Below, in pieces: positions 1-17,190 of a DNA stretch of 64,000 bases. Made by a program: the position numbers and the translations under genes. Numbering within the stretch: the first letter of the stretch is position 1; the number at the start of each line of letters is the position of its first letter. This DNA comes from Lagopus muta. Lineage: Eukaryota; Chordata; Aves; Galliformes; Phasianidae. The notes beneath the pieces are model-generated. The model was not told where the DNA came from, did no database searches, and worked only from the letters and a program-made list of their open reading frames with translations. The stretch is from the NCBI RefSeq assembly GCF_023343835.1, contig NC_064433.1:53782871-53846870 (forward strand), in the 5' to 3' direction.

Positions 1-266
1 GTTGTAGAAATGGAGAAAATCTTGTATGCAATTATTAGCAAGTTTCTGTTTCTAATGAAGAACAATCTGGGGTAATCTCTTAGACGCTGTGTTACATTCA
101 GAAATGGAGTAGTATCTTACTGCTTTTATGCACACAGCACTCTTCTCAAACATTTACATGATGGGAAGATGTTAAAACCAGATCAAATGCTGCAAAGCAA
201 GAAGCTATGAAGAGCACTTAAGTTTACACATAGACTCTGTGAAGTTGCCTCACGTCATTAAAGTTA

Positions 267-4228
<3,962 letters not shown>

Positions 4229-6390
4229 CTGAACAGTGAAAATAAAAAGGATTAGGGAACAGCAAAAAATTATTTATGGTGTTCAAAAACAAGTATTTTC
4301 AGCAGCAAATATCGCGATAAGGAAATGTAAGTGCATTTGGATTTTCTCAGTTCTACTTTTAATTAGCTTTTTAAAATCTTGTCATCTTAACCCATCCTTG
4401 GATATCTCAGTACAGCTGAGCTATGAACTTCTTTGTTCTTTGGTGACCGAGGTTTCCTTACAGAGCTTACTTTTCCACATCACCACAACTACAGTGCCTC
4501 CTCAAACTGCAGACTCCAGGATGAGGTACATACCTGCTGACACAGGCATCTCATTAACTTACTTCATTCTTTTCATCTGCCCTGGACTTTTCTAATTAGT
4601 GGGTTTTCCCCCTTCTGCTACATATATGAGTAGGAAAATAGAACAACCATATGCAACACAGTAACAAACTGCAGTTATCATCCTTACCAATCCAATGAAC
4701 AGAAAGAATTGAATGAAGAAAACAACTTCTCAAAACTACATTTTGGTAACATGGCTCTTTGGCTTAACTTTATAGCTAACTTTGAAGCTAAACAGACCAA
4801 GTGTGATCACTGAAGAGGTTCATTTTTTTTTGGAACAGATACACACTGATACCAGAGAAAAGCAACCACCCAAGTCCTAAAAAGCATTTTGAGAGCTGTA
4901 TGCCACAAAGAATATCACATTAATCTTCATACACTCTATGTAAAACAATTCTTTGAACTCAATTTGTGAGCTCTTCTCAATCACAACTTCAAACCTTCAG
5001 GTCTTTGAAGTTGCTGGCTGTTTCTCAGTGCTTCTCAAACTGCAGACAAGATTTGGAGTGAGCAAACATCAGATTCCTCAACTGATGTAAATCAGTGAAT
5101 TTCAATTAACATCATGAGAAAACTTTTATGACTAAAAAAGTGAATGAACGAGCCCACACTTGGACACTTAATATTTCTGTTTGCTATTAGTAAAGTGTTT
5201 CTATCTGCCTACTCGGTCAATACTGCCAGAATAGTCATGGTTAACACAATACAAGCGAACATAAAAGTTTTCCCTCTCTTTTCATCTTAACTTTGTTTTG
5301 CATAAAGCAGCTCTTTGTGCTCAATTTATTCTACAGTTGCCTTCCTCTGGGGTAAAATTAGCCCCTTTAAGTATAAGTGCCAGTGTATCTGTATCAGTAA
5401 GAAAAACAAAAACAAAACCAACCCTATCACTTTCCTCAGCTAGAAGTGAAATGCCAGCAGAAGTTCAGACTGTACTTCTGCCTGTAGAAAGTTACACTTA
5501 TATTTGTCTTTCATAACCCTAGGTAGCATGTTAACAGTAGAAACAAAACCTAGAAAACATCTGCTGTGGTGAAGACATCCAAAAATACCTTGGCTTCCTT
5601 CCTCTTCTCTTCCCACTCTGCCACCCCAATATAACCCCACCACTGAATCTAGGCTGCAATCAGTTCTTTTATTCTCACACAGCTATCAGCTGTTTTTCCT
5701 ACTGCAATCAGAAAAAGACTGAAAAAAGAGCATAGACTGCATAACAACACGCAGTTTCATTTTATTAATATTTAGGGCCGTAAAAGTAATAAAACACATT
5801 GTACTTTTCCAGAAGTACACCTTGCCTGCTCAGTGACACTTAAGGACAGTCTCAAACTTAACTCCCACACAGTCAGAAGACTCAAGTATCAAGAACTGCA
5901 TCTTTATGATGCGTACAAACACAGAGTATAATGAAACCACAATACCTACTCATGGAGTTTGCTTAGATCATTAACTATATTATTTTTCTTCCTTTAAAGA
6001 CAAACGCTTTGTATTTTCACATGTGCATTAAGAAGCTTCAGACTTTATTCCATCAGTGGTTCCTTATCGTTTGGTTAGTTTTTCACCAGTTCTTCATACT
6101 CATTCTTCATGAAAACATGCTAGAAGTTTAGCTCACACTTCATAGATTACATGCTCCCCTCTGACACTATCTCCCAGAAGCCAGCTCCAAAAAAACTAGA
6201 CTGACAAGCTCTCATTTAAAGAGGGAACTTACTGGAATCAGAAATGGGATCTCATGCTGAGAACAGATCTCCTGCTTTCATCTCCCAAGAACTATTAAAA
6301 AAATAAAAAAATAATAAAAAAAAATCATTGTAGACTTTTTGTTTTAATCTCAAAACTAAATGATAGAGTTTAAAGTGCAAATCCCCCTAC

Positions 6391-6510
6391 CTTTAAAATT
6401 GTCTCATGACCTTCTATTTGCTTCTCTCCCACAAAGAAAACCGGCTGTGGTTAATTCGCACTGCACTCCTCGCCGTTTCTGCGCGCTTTCCGTGAAATAA
6501 AGGATAAAAC
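6391..6510 (-). other. TXNRD1: Probable non-coding first exon of TXNRD1
   Basis: A GC-richer, CpG-containing island sits alone in AT-rich DNA about 2.2 kb upstream of the start-codon exon. On the minus strand it leads to a good donor (AAAG at 6394-6391, then GTAGGG). The inferred exon contains a short upstream ORF (ATG AGA CAA TTT TAA) just before the donor, so translation would begin at the MNG start in the next exon. The transcription start is set only by distance from the TATA-like site at about 6534-6542. The boundary at 6510 is an estimate. Confidence 0.5.
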
Positions 6511-6660
6511 AAAGTCGCTTCTGGAGGGACGTCCCTTATGTAGGCTGAGCAGTGAAATTGGCCGGGGGAGTGGCCTTTGTGGCTTCATCACTTCCTCAGC
6601 AGCAGCCGCCGTCTCAGGGGAGTGTTCCCTAAGGCAACCGATGAGTCATTTGCAACGTTA
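6511..6660 (-). promoter_or_regulatory. TXNRD1: Probable TXNRD1 proximal promoter with AP-1/ARE-like, CCAAT and TATA-like elements
   Basis: Read on the minus strand in order are: AATGACTCATCGG (AP-1 core TGACTCA at 6648-6642, close to an antioxidant response element); a CACTCCCCC GC/CACCC-type box; GGCCAATTT (CCAAT at 6561-6557); and CTACATAAGG (TATA-like, about 6542-6534). The order and spacing fit a core promoter firing leftwards into the exon at about 6510-6391. TXNRD1 is a known NRF2 target, so the AP-1/ARE-like site fits, but binding is inference. Confidence 0.5.
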
Positions 6661-8828
6661 GGATGACTTGCTATATTTTTGTCTCTAACAAAAATCCCAT
6701 ACGAGAGCTGGCTGGGATTCCAGGACATTCTGCCAATCCAGGAATACACTTGAAACAAAGCAAGGAAATATGACCTGTGCTGGTTAAGCTTGAAACTTCA
6801 GCCTAAAAGGAAAGTGGTGATTTTACTTTTGTCACACAGAAAGTGACTTTTTAATGCTGCTGTGCCACTGTTTCCCCACCTCTCCCCTTTTTTTTTTTTT
6901 CCCTTTTATTTTATTTTGCCCAATCTAATACACTTTACAAAGGAATTGAATGTTTTGATTCTGCTTTTTCAATTAGTTCCTCTGGGAACTTCAATTTAAT
7001 ATATCATTGTGTTTTTTTTTTTTTTCAGGCAGCCCCCTGCTCCTTCCTCCAGATTATTTCTACCTTGAAATCTTCTAAATAAGTGTTTTCAAGAGTCTGG
7101 AACAGAACAGACCTGTGCCTGCTCACTGGTCACATCTGATTTATGACCAGGTAAGTGTAAAATGTGTTAGATGCAAGGAAAAAAAAAAAAAAAGACATTT
7201 GATTTGACACAAAAAAAGAAATCTGATGGATGATTGGAAGCCACTATCAGCTCTGCTTTTCTCCACATGCCCCTGGGTTACGCTAAGCATAAGTTCCAAG
7301 AAATGGGTCGGAACACGCTTGTTTGTGCTTGACCACACACATACTTTGCACGGCGCAATCATCATTAATTAGCAAACTGACACGTGTGCATACCTGGACA
7401 GACAGCCATCCTGAGCATGCATGCATCCTTTGGGCAGGGAGCCCACAGATCTGCAAAGCATTCATCCAAACACACATACACACAAACTGTCCCTGAAAAC
7501 TGAACAGTACTGTTGTCTCAGTTGTCCTCTGCAACTTGGAGATAAAAGTCCTCTGGCTGATGTTGGCAAAGGAGTCAGAGATCCACAAAGAGCAGCTGTT
7601 ATGCAATAGTTAATAGTAATATTAGTGATGGATAACTCTTGGCCTATTTTAGCCTGAAGAAAGAATCTGGGAGTTCACGTGTGTATACACACATACTTGG
7701 GAAAAACAAGAGCATGGGTTTGAACAGCGGTCACAGCCTGCACAAAGGAGGGCTTTCTGCCCGATACATTATCAAAGCTGCAGTCCTGTGGCTTCCTAAA
7801 GCAACTGAAGTCTTATATTTTATTCTTACAACAAGTTTAAACAGTCTCAGGAATGTTCATGTAAAACTACATCTTAAATCAGATAAAAATCAAGTAGTTA
7901 GACAACAAAGGCATTTATATAAGCAACACTATCTTCAGGTAGATCTCTGCTAAAGGTTCACAGCTTTAGCAATACCCAAACCCATAACCTCTGGCAGGAT
8001 CTTGAAAGCCTTCTGGCTGCAGGTTGTTAGGCCAGGGGCCTCTCCCTGTCTAGTCTGGGCAATCTGCCACAGCCAGAATGACAAAGCAAAAAATGCTTTT
8101 GTATCATGTGCTCACTCTCCATAAGATTCCATCCATTAATGGCAATTACCATAACCCCCTGCTGGCAAATCGATACTTTCCTGGAATCAGTTTGCATGTA
8201 CCGTCTCTTAGACTAAGGCTGCTCACCTGGATCAGTGAGCTGCTCCAAGCAGTCCTCAGAGATGCAACACTCAGGACAGCTCTCTTTGCTGGTAAGCATC
8301 AACATTCACTTTAGCTGCTGCAGGAAGATCCAGCCAGGCTCCAAACCTGCACTTCCTTCTCAGCAACTTTCGATAGCCCCAATCTAGGCGGCGACTATCA
8401 CACGCCACCTCCCTGCTACTGCCAAGCACCCTTCACGTGGGTTGAACAGAGCCAACAAACTGTCACAAGGGGTAAGGCTCTTCCACCAGGCTGATTTTAG
8501 TTCCTCCTGACGAAATACCCTGTGTACGTACTTAGCACCAGTGCCCTGACCCAGGAGAAAAGAACACATGGATGGTTTTTGACTGGACTGACCCTTCCCT
8601 CTGCTCACAGGAGGTATGCCACCAGTAGCACAGCTGGTACAGAGGAGATGGCATATCCACACTAACTAGTGCAGAGGAAGAGCAGGCAGTAAGATCTCTC
8701 TCACCAGTGTCAAGCTGCCAGATTTGCGCAGGAGACTGTTAAATCAGCAGAGAAAACAACTTTTTAGCATTTACCTGAATCCATTTCTGAAGCAGACTAC
8801 ATTATCAGGCCTCGCTGCCACTTGTGCA

Positions 8829-8850
8829 GAGGAAAAAAAAAAAAAAAAAA
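8829..8850. repeat. Poly-A tract
   Basis: Run of about 20 A following GAGG; no SINE body is recognisable next to it. Confidence 0.9.
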
Positions 8851-9488
8851 GGAATAACTGTGGTGTTTTAAATTCATATCCTTCCTTATCAGGAGAGAGC
8901 TTCCTCATGCACCAAAGTCCGCGCTGGTCCTGAGGCCTGGCCTCTGAACTTTAGACCCGGGTAACTCCTGGAGGGGGGGTGCGAAAAAAGGCATGGCTGC
9001 TTTCAGAGGCCTTGACCACAGGGGCAACTGGCAAGCCCTGCAGAACAACCTGTTCATGAGCAGAAATGCTCCAGGATAAGAACTGCCATGTTCTGCAGAA
9101 GAACACACCAAGGGATCGAATCATACATGGTGGGATATGCAAGCTCCAGCCCTTAGCTGCTCACCAGGAAGGGGCTGAAGGCTCTGCAAGGCAAAGCTGT
9201 GCTCTGATTTAGCTTGGTTCCATATGCCACACAGCAAGACATTATTAAAAGGAAAGAACTCCGCAATGTTTTTGTGACAAAATAATATAATTAAAAAATA
9301 GCTGTCTCCAGTAGTTTGGAAGATGCCTCTAATTACGTAGTGCTTGTAAACAGGATTGTGACTTGCCTTACAGTTTGTCCTCAGGCATCTGAGGAATGCT
9401 AAGTATTTCATGTGATGATGAAGGTTTATCTTATGCGTCTGCTTTTTGGTGGAGAAAGTTTCAGGTTTTCCTTCTCCTGTTTATGCTT

Positions 9489-9625
9489 AAATCATAGAAT
9501 CATAGAGCCATTAAGGTTGGAAAAAACCACTAAGATCACCTAGTCCAACCATCAACCCATCTCCACCATGCCCACTAACCAGCTTGTTGCTGCCCTTCCA
9601 ACACTGGTCACCACCTCCCCACTTG
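9489..9625 (-). mobile_element. CR1 LINE 3' fragment
   Basis: Plus strand starts AATCATAGAATCATAGAGCC and continues with the TAGTCCAACCATCAACCCAT signature, the reverse complement of a CR1 3' end. Confidence 0.85.
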
Positions 9626-12600
9626 CATAAGCTCAGATACTTGGAAGCAATGGGCAACCATTACATTATCCAGGTTACAACCATAAACGAGTGCTGAGAG
9701 GCTGTCCTGCTATCAGCTGAACTAACAGCACTGGGAAGGAATGGAAACGCGGGACAGAAGGTACGAAAGGATGAAAACCTATAAAGCTTGCCTTACCCCA
9801 GAGGAATCACGATGCACCCGTGCTTTCGAGACATTCAGGATCAGTGGGTGAGAAATTAAAAAATGATACACAGAAGCTTTTTCTTGTTGAGTCAATCACG
9901 TAAGTGAAATCCTCAGCTCACCTCACGCTTTGATTTTTTACTGTGGCAGACAGCAGCCTTACAGCTAATTAAGGGAAAAAAGTGAGCAGACTTGAGCAGA
10001 TGTGTCAGGGCCCGCATACAAGGCTGCATACGCTTTGCTCTGGTGATTCTGGCTCCAACCAGGGCTACCTTTGACAGGGTAAACTAGCAGCCTGTGGCTA
10101 TTCTCATTCCTTCCAAGGGCTGACTCAGCACCTGACTGCCTTGCCAGAGGATGCTGAAAGATAGCTTAGAGGTGCATTCAACTCCTCATCTGAGCACTGC
10201 CAAAGTCTGATCCCACAATAAGCCAGGAATGTTAAGACAGACCCACCTGACATTATTTATATACTCAGAATTCAGTGCTCGCTGACAAGCAGTGTAATCA
10301 CATCAGAGATACTGACATCTGATGAGTGCTACTACTGAAGGCTAGCATATACAAACCTCAGAATCCTGCTGCCTGTGTATAAGACCAAGATTACACCCAA
10401 ATGTAATGCCTCTAGCTTTTTCTCTGAAATTACCCTTAGGTATACGGAAAGCACAAGTGATCACTCCACAGAAATTACACAGTTCAAGACCTCTACTTTC
10501 CACCCTAAATGTTAAATATTAACAAATAAGCAAACCACATCAGTGCAGCTTTCACGACTACATACATTAGCAGAAGCTTGCAAAAGCTGCACATCCATGG
10601 ATTCTAATTTTAGCCTGCAAGGAAAATATTCCACAGCGAGTGGCAAACAAAAAGGTTTCACCAACATCACGAAAACATAGACCTTCCCTTGGGCTGAAGG
10701 TCTGTTGTGTAGGTTTTGGTTTTTTTTTTCCCCTCAGAAGAATTCCACTACCTGCATACGTAAGCATTGAGGAAGGAAAAAGGGAGAAAAGACTGAACTG
10801 TGCCCTCTGCCTTGCTTATCTGTTCACTCTAGTTCAAGTGAAAACCAAGGAACTTCCAGGTATTTGAATAGCTCTCTCACCTGCAGAGTACATAAGCAGT
10901 AGCAGACTGAACAGTGACATCACCTCCAGCCTTTTTCTTTGTTCATGGGTCTATTTTGTTACCTACTGACCTCGCCTGCCTGCACTGTTCATGTAACACA
11001 AAGCAACGACATACATGTAAGCCTAGAAAACAGCTCCTCTCCTGTTTGTGACTTACTCAAAACATTGCTGAAATATCTATGCAATGACTCTGTTAGGAAA
11101 CATCTCACTGGTTAGTAGAAGTTTTCTTGGCTTTGAGAAGAGCTTGGCTTTATGTCAAGAAAACTTTAACCTCATCAGAGAGACCCACTTCCTTACATAA
11201 TTGTATTTTTGCTTTGCAACCGCTGGCTATTGATTGATCTGGATATCAGACCCAAGCCAGCTCCAACATCATCAAAAGACTGAGCTGTGTGACCCGGCCC
11301 AATGATGTTCTTCTGTGTGCTCATTTCCTTGATCTACCTAAGGTCAAGAACAAACAAGAACAGGGCATTTTGTACAAAGCTGTGTTCTGACTCACTCTTA
11401 AAATCCCAAACCACCAAGCTTCATTACTGACAAACAGGAGAATGAAGCTAATTTTCCTGAGGAATCTGAGTCTTAGTTATGTTATCACTTGTATCTCTCA
11501 ATATGCTATTTTAAAGTGCTTTTGTTCTACTGGTATTCTTCTTAACCTGCTTTTCATATCTAAGAGCCTAAGACATCTTCCATTTAAATAAAGCCTAGCT
11601 TGAATGGGATCACCATCAAACATAATGTGGAATAACACAACTACAAGCGGGGTACGTGAACAGAAACTGGGGCTTTTCTTTGCCTCAGATTTCTGTTAAT
11701 TAATACTCTAGTCTTAGTGTTACTGCAAAATACTTATCTTTATGAAAGCATAAATTCTTTTTTTTCCATTAATATTTGAGCAGGGGAGGAAAAAAAAAAA
11801 GGGGCATTTAAAAGCATTTTCCTAAGTGGGAAAGCATGTCAATATAAATTTTCTTCTGAGAGCTTTTCAGCTTGTTAAGTTCTCTAAGCCAATGGAGAAA
11901 ACATCATTCCCAGCAATCAAATGCAATTAACATATGAAAAAGGTAGAAAATAACAGCTTCACAGCTCTGTTTTCTCAAAGGACAAGAAAAGTGTACTAAG
12001 AAATTGTAAACAAACCCATCCACAGCAGAGTAGGAATTACAAACCCAAGACAAGCCACTGAAGATATGCTGGCAGAGGGATGACGAATGCCACACCAAAC
12101 GAAAACGTCTTCAAGTGACATCTCTCCCAGGGCCCAATTCAACACTCCATTCATCTCTGGAAAGCCTTCACTCCAATGAGTGCCCAAAGAGACAAAATTC
12201 TCCCCTTTCAGCTCCATTTTCTTATGAGAGTCTGGGGACTGACTCAACAAAAGCCTTCAGTCTGAGAAGTCTTAGGAGACATGTACTTGCTAGAAAAATG
12301 AAGGAACTTGAAAGCCCACTCCACCAAGATCCAGGCTTTCACACAGCCTTTCCCATCAGTTCTCACACCACCAAAGCCTGTAGCAATATAAGGCAATTGC
12401 TACTTGTCCTAGAAAGTCTTCAGCCTTCTTATGTAACTGTTTACAGCAAACCATATAGGATTTAGTGAGGTTGCTCTAATTAGCATTAATAAGGATGTTT
12501 TCCATGAGTATAACATCACATGTTAACCTCAAATATTTCTAGAGCACCTACAATGCAAACTATTGCCTGAAACAGAGCAAGCTGAATAAACTAAACAGAA

Positions 12601-13089
12601 GTAAACTTCAGACTCTCTCTTCCTCAGTAAAAAGGCAAGTAATGCTCAGTTAATTACCTATCTTTGCACTTGCCTCTTCCATTCTATTTAATTGTGAGCA
12701 AAATTAACTACGTCATGAAAAACAAAGCTTCTCTGGCTTTGGAACTGTAGTAAAACCTGTAAGATCTCATATACAGATTTATTTACAATCTTCATGGAAA
12801 ACATAACCTTGTAGTAACAACAATTTTTACCATGCAGTTTTATCTATTCCCTCCGAAAGTCACTGTCGCTTTTGGATTTACACATGGTAGTACAGTACTT
12901 TGTCTAATCCAAATCAAAAGAAAGAAGGCTAATTTTTGGTGTGACTACCCGTGGGCACATCATCCCCCCTGCCACATCGGCTCACCCTTCCTTTGAGACA
13001 ACCTGAAATAACTGAGCTTCCTCATTTTTTTCTTGTCATTCCTGTGGTCAACTCAAACCTTCATCTACTACAAACTGTGATTAATACTC

Positions 13090-13232
13090 TCGCGCTACAG
13101 GAGGAAGAACCACCAGCCATGCTTTAACAAGTGTGAGACCTGAGGCACAGGGAGGTGAAACAGTGTTCAGTGGGATTTGAAACAGAATCTCCTGGTACTG
13201 TACCACCATTAGGCCATACTGCTGCCAGCCAC
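13090..13232 (-). mobile_element. MIR-like ancient SINE
   Basis: In reverse orientation it resembles MIR/CORE-SINE: CTGAGGCACAGGGAGGTGAA, then AGTGGGATTTGAAACAGAAT, then ATTAGGCCATACTGCTGCC, corresponding to the MIR tRNA-like end. Diverged, so boundaries are approximate. Confidence 0.55.
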
Positions 13233-13321
13233 GCCTTTATTGTCTCTATCACAATGAAGTCATTTATTCATTCTCACATTCCTCTTTCTAGCTAGGCTTA
13301 CATTTGAGTCACATAGAACAT

Positions 13322-13357
13322 TAAAAAAAAAAAAAAAAAAAAAAAAGAAAAAAGAAG
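13322..13357. repeat. Poly-A tract
   Basis: About 25 uninterrupted A, then A-rich sequence with G interruptions. Confidence 0.95.
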
Positions 13358-16259
13358 GAAAACATCTCACCCAGAATCTTATTTCTTTCTTTGTGCCGAA
13401 CAAGTCAGTCTTAAAAGGGAACAAGGTTAAAAGAAAACAAGGTTTTTGAGATGGTCTCCCAGAATGTAAAAGAAGCTTAATGCTGGTACCACACTGTGAA
13501 AAGTAGTTAAGCTTGAATGTTTGAGATACTTTTTTTGTTTTAATCCAAGCAGGACTATTTTAAGAGGGGGGGAATGTGTTTATTTTAGGCCTGAGAAATC
13601 AGTTTTTCAGCCTTGAGAAACAGAAGAATTTAGGTGTAACCACTGATTCCTGCTTTCAGCAGCTCAGCAAACAGTTTCAGCAGTTGTACAAGCTAATCAA
13701 AGCACCCTATCCCTGCAGATCACTGCCCTCAAACTTCCTTGCAATGTAACTAATACCACAAATCTGAGGCATACAGATTCAGACAAAAGTCTAACTGGAA
13801 ATGGTTGTGAAAGATGGGTGGAAAACAAACAGTTCACTTTTGTGAAGTGAGACACAATGTAGAGAAATGTGCTTGCTTTGTGTCAGGCTATGCATGCAGT
13901 GGTGGAGTTGAGGAAGTAGAGAGCTTCCTTACTGCCACAGCTGGGACACTGTGCCAAGTAATACTTTCTTCTCTGAATAATTACCTCTACACATCAAACT
14001 GGCATGCTTGCTATTGCAGAACATGAAATAGGAGGACATCTCGGTTTACTACTAAAAACCATTTCTAAATTCTTGAAGAAAAGCTTAGGACTACACTATA
14101 ACAGGCTCCTATTGTTTTCTATCCCACACCGAGTAGTAAAACCAATGGGTGAAAGTGACACATGCCATTAGAAGGGAAACAAAATCTAATCTTCAGACAC
14201 CTGGTTAAGATTCTAATAGCAGGAAACAGAACTGCAAAGAGAGGAAGCATGCACATAGAAGTGCTGGGTCAGATAGCACTGGGACAGCCAACAATAGCAG
14301 GGATCACAGAGGGTTTAACATAGATGAGCCCAACTACAGTATCAATATAAGGTGTAGGGCTACGTGCAGGAATGACAACATGGTAAGGAAAGCAACATCT
14401 GTGAGCTTTCTGAAAAAAAAAAATGGAAAGAAAACCAAGCTGAAGGTGAGGAAACATCCAATATTCTGAGCAGATTCTCTTCTTAGAGAAGTCTTCTGTC
14501 TTCCTGGCATGAAGGTGAGGAACATCACCAGGAAACTACCTACCCTGGGGTACAGCTGACAGACCACAACCCCTTACTGCTTTTCCATATAAGTAGAGAT
14601 GATGCAGCTACACATGAGTCAAGGGCAATCAAAACGGATTTCAGGGCCTTGGGATGATGGCTAAAGGAACTGAATGTTCTGATCATCTTTTTTTCCTCTG
14701 CCTCCTGTATTGGAGGACACAGATAAACAACAAAGGATCACTTCTTCTTATCACAGGCTTTGTGGCTGGTGCTGTCACCAGAACTTGTTGGGGTTTTTTC
14801 TAACAATTATCCTACATGGTACCAGGTTTGTGGGCACCAGATGAGGTTAGCCTTTCTCAAAGGAGAACGGTCCTTGAGGAAAAGCTAGCGGGGTTCATTG
14901 GAAGGGCTTTAAACTAGGTGTGAAGGGGGACAGGGGATGTAGTAAGCCTTCCTGTGATAAGGTGTGGGGATGGCATAGTTGTATTAGAGGAACAGGGTGC
15001 TGGCAGAGGCCTCAAAGGACCCACTGCCTTGAGATGTGCTTCCAACACTTCAGCATGTACAAAACTCTATGATGATGAAGCAGCGACTGCTGAAGCAACA
15101 GGAGAAGGCAATGGGAAATACCCAGAAGGAACTAAGGAGCTATCCTTTAAGAAAGTGACAAGATCAGCTGCCCAGCTGAAGTGCCTCTACACCAATAAAC
15201 GCAGCCTGGGAAACAAACAGGAGGAGCTGGATGCTACTGCGCTGCTTGGAAACCATAATATAGTTGTCCCCATCAAAACCTGATGGGTTGATTCCCATGA
15301 CAGCAGTGTGGCTATCAATGGCTGCAAACTGTTCAGAAGTGACAAGTGAGGAAGGAGCGGTGGGAATGTTGCTACACCGGGGAAGGAATGGAATGTGAAG
15401 AGCTGTCCCTAAAGAACAGACATGAGCAAGTTGAAACCCTACTGGTGACAGAGACCAAGGAAGCAAAGGGAGCCTTGTGACTGGTGACTACTACAGGCTG
15501 CCAGATCAGTCAGAGCCTGTCAGTGAGGCCTTCTACCTCCAGCTGCAGGAAGAGTCGTGATCACAAGTGCTTGTCCTTCTGGGGAACTTCAACCACCCGG
15601 ACATCTGCTGGAAAAATAGCACAGCCAGCTGTAGACAATCCAGGAGGCTCCTGGAATGCACTGAAGATAACTTCCTGAGTCAAGTAATTGATGGCCTCAC
15701 CAGAGGGATGCAATACTGGACCTATGGCTCACCAATGTAAATGAACTGATTGGTGACATCAGAATTGGAACCAGCCTGAGCTACGGTGATCATATTGTCA
15801 TTGAGTTCATACTCCAGAGGGACATGAGACAGGTGAAGAGTAAGATTAGGAGCTAAACTTAAGGAAAGCCAAGCTAATTTTCCACTCTTCGCTTGGCTGG
15901 GGATGCCAAAAAGAACAAGAAAGGCTTCAACGGGTCCTTCAACCAGAAAAGGAAAAGTCCAGGAAGGCACACTCCCCATAGTGAGTGACAGAGGCAGGCT
16001 GGTAACAACAGACAAGAAGAAGACTGAGTTACTTAACTTTTTTTTGCCTTAGTCTTCCTTGATAACTGCTCATCACACAGCCCTCAAATGTCTGGTTTGG
16101 TAGGAGGCAATCAGGGAAGCAATGTCTCTCCTACAAAGAAAAGAGAGAATCTCCTACAAAGAAAAGCAAAGATCAGGTGTGTGACCACCTGAGGAGCATC
16201 CACAAGCCTATGGGTCCTGATGAGATACATCCCAGGAGTTGACTGATGTAGTTGTCAAG

Positions 16260-16582
16260 TGTCTAATTAATGGATATCAAGATGTTACAATCACAAAATA
16301 AACAAGAGAGTTAGGCGAAGTAGACTATGATAACAAAGAGAATAAATGGAAGGCTTACCCTTATGCTGGGCTCACCACAAAACACCAGAAGGAGGGATCT
16401 CCAGATAAGATCCTTCCCCACTGGCAGCCAGCTCTTAAGTAGATCTAGGAGGGGTGCAGCCTGGCTCCACCCCTTCCTGCAGCACAGGTGAATTGCCTTC
16501 ACCTGTGCTCCTCTGGCTGGCTCATGGCTCGCCTCAGGTGATCAATCAGAGGTTCAGGCCGTGACTCAGCAGTTCCCATACA
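16260..16582. mobile_element. Solo LTR inserted into the CR1
   Basis: The CR1 frame reads up to GTAGTTGTCAAG and resumes after about 323 bp at CCAAGCCACTCTC. The foreign block begins TGTCTAATTAATGG and ends CCCATACA (TG...CA). It is flanked by five bases, TCAAG (16255-16259) and CCAAG (16583-16587), which look like a target-site duplication with one change. No gag/pol sequence is present, so this is a recombined solo LTR of an endogenous retrovirus. The family was not identified. Confidence 0.65.
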
Positions 16583-16584
16583 CC

Positions 16585-17190
16585 AAGCCACTCTCTACGA
16601 TATTTGAAAAGTTGTGGCAATCAGGTGAAGCCCCTGATGACTGGAATAGAGGCAACATTGCACCCATTTTTACAAACAGTAAAAAGGATGACCCTGGGAA
16701 TAACCAACCTGTCAGTTACTCATCCACGCCACAGATCATGGAGCAGATCCTCCTGGAAGCTATGCTAAGGCAAATGGAAGGGAAGGAGAAAGGGGAGAAC
16801 CAGCATGGCTTCATCAAGGGCAAATCCTGCTCGACCAACCTAGTGGCCTTCTGTGATGGTGTAACTGCATCAGTGGATAAGGGAAGAGCCACTGATGTCA
16901 CCTATCTGAACCACAGTAAGGCATTTGACACAGAACTCCACAACATCCTTCTCTCTGAATTGGGAAGATATGGATTTGATGGGTGGACTTTTCAATGGAT
17001 AAAGAACTGGCTGCAGGATTGAGTCCAGAGAGTGATGGTCAATGGCTCAATGTCTGGATGGAGATCAGTAATGAGTGGTTTCCCCCAGGGGTTGTTGCTG
17101 GGGCTGATATTAGTATCTTCATCAATTCCATCAACAGCGGAGTTGAGTGCACCCTCAGCAAGTTTGCTGATGATACCAAGCTGTGGTGCA
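16585..17190 (+). pseudogene. CR1 reverse transcriptase relic
   Basis: An intact stretch of about 146 codons covers RT palm motifs (GNIAPIF..., [19 protein letters not shown]), then a TGA interrupts at about 17020. A frame change follows, and the FADDTKLW catalytic motif (YADD-type box) is at about 17163-17190. Broken frames show it is a fossil. It is not a host gene. Confidence 0.85.

Noticed and set aside
15164-15466. 100-codon minus-strand frame at 15.2-15.5 kb
   Set aside because: Antisense shadow of the CR1 endonuclease region.
16561-17022. 153-codon frame with reverse transcriptase similarity as a possible host gene
   Set aside because: It is part of a degenerate CR1 LINE; the first codons lie in the inserted LTR and the catalytic motif is in another frame.
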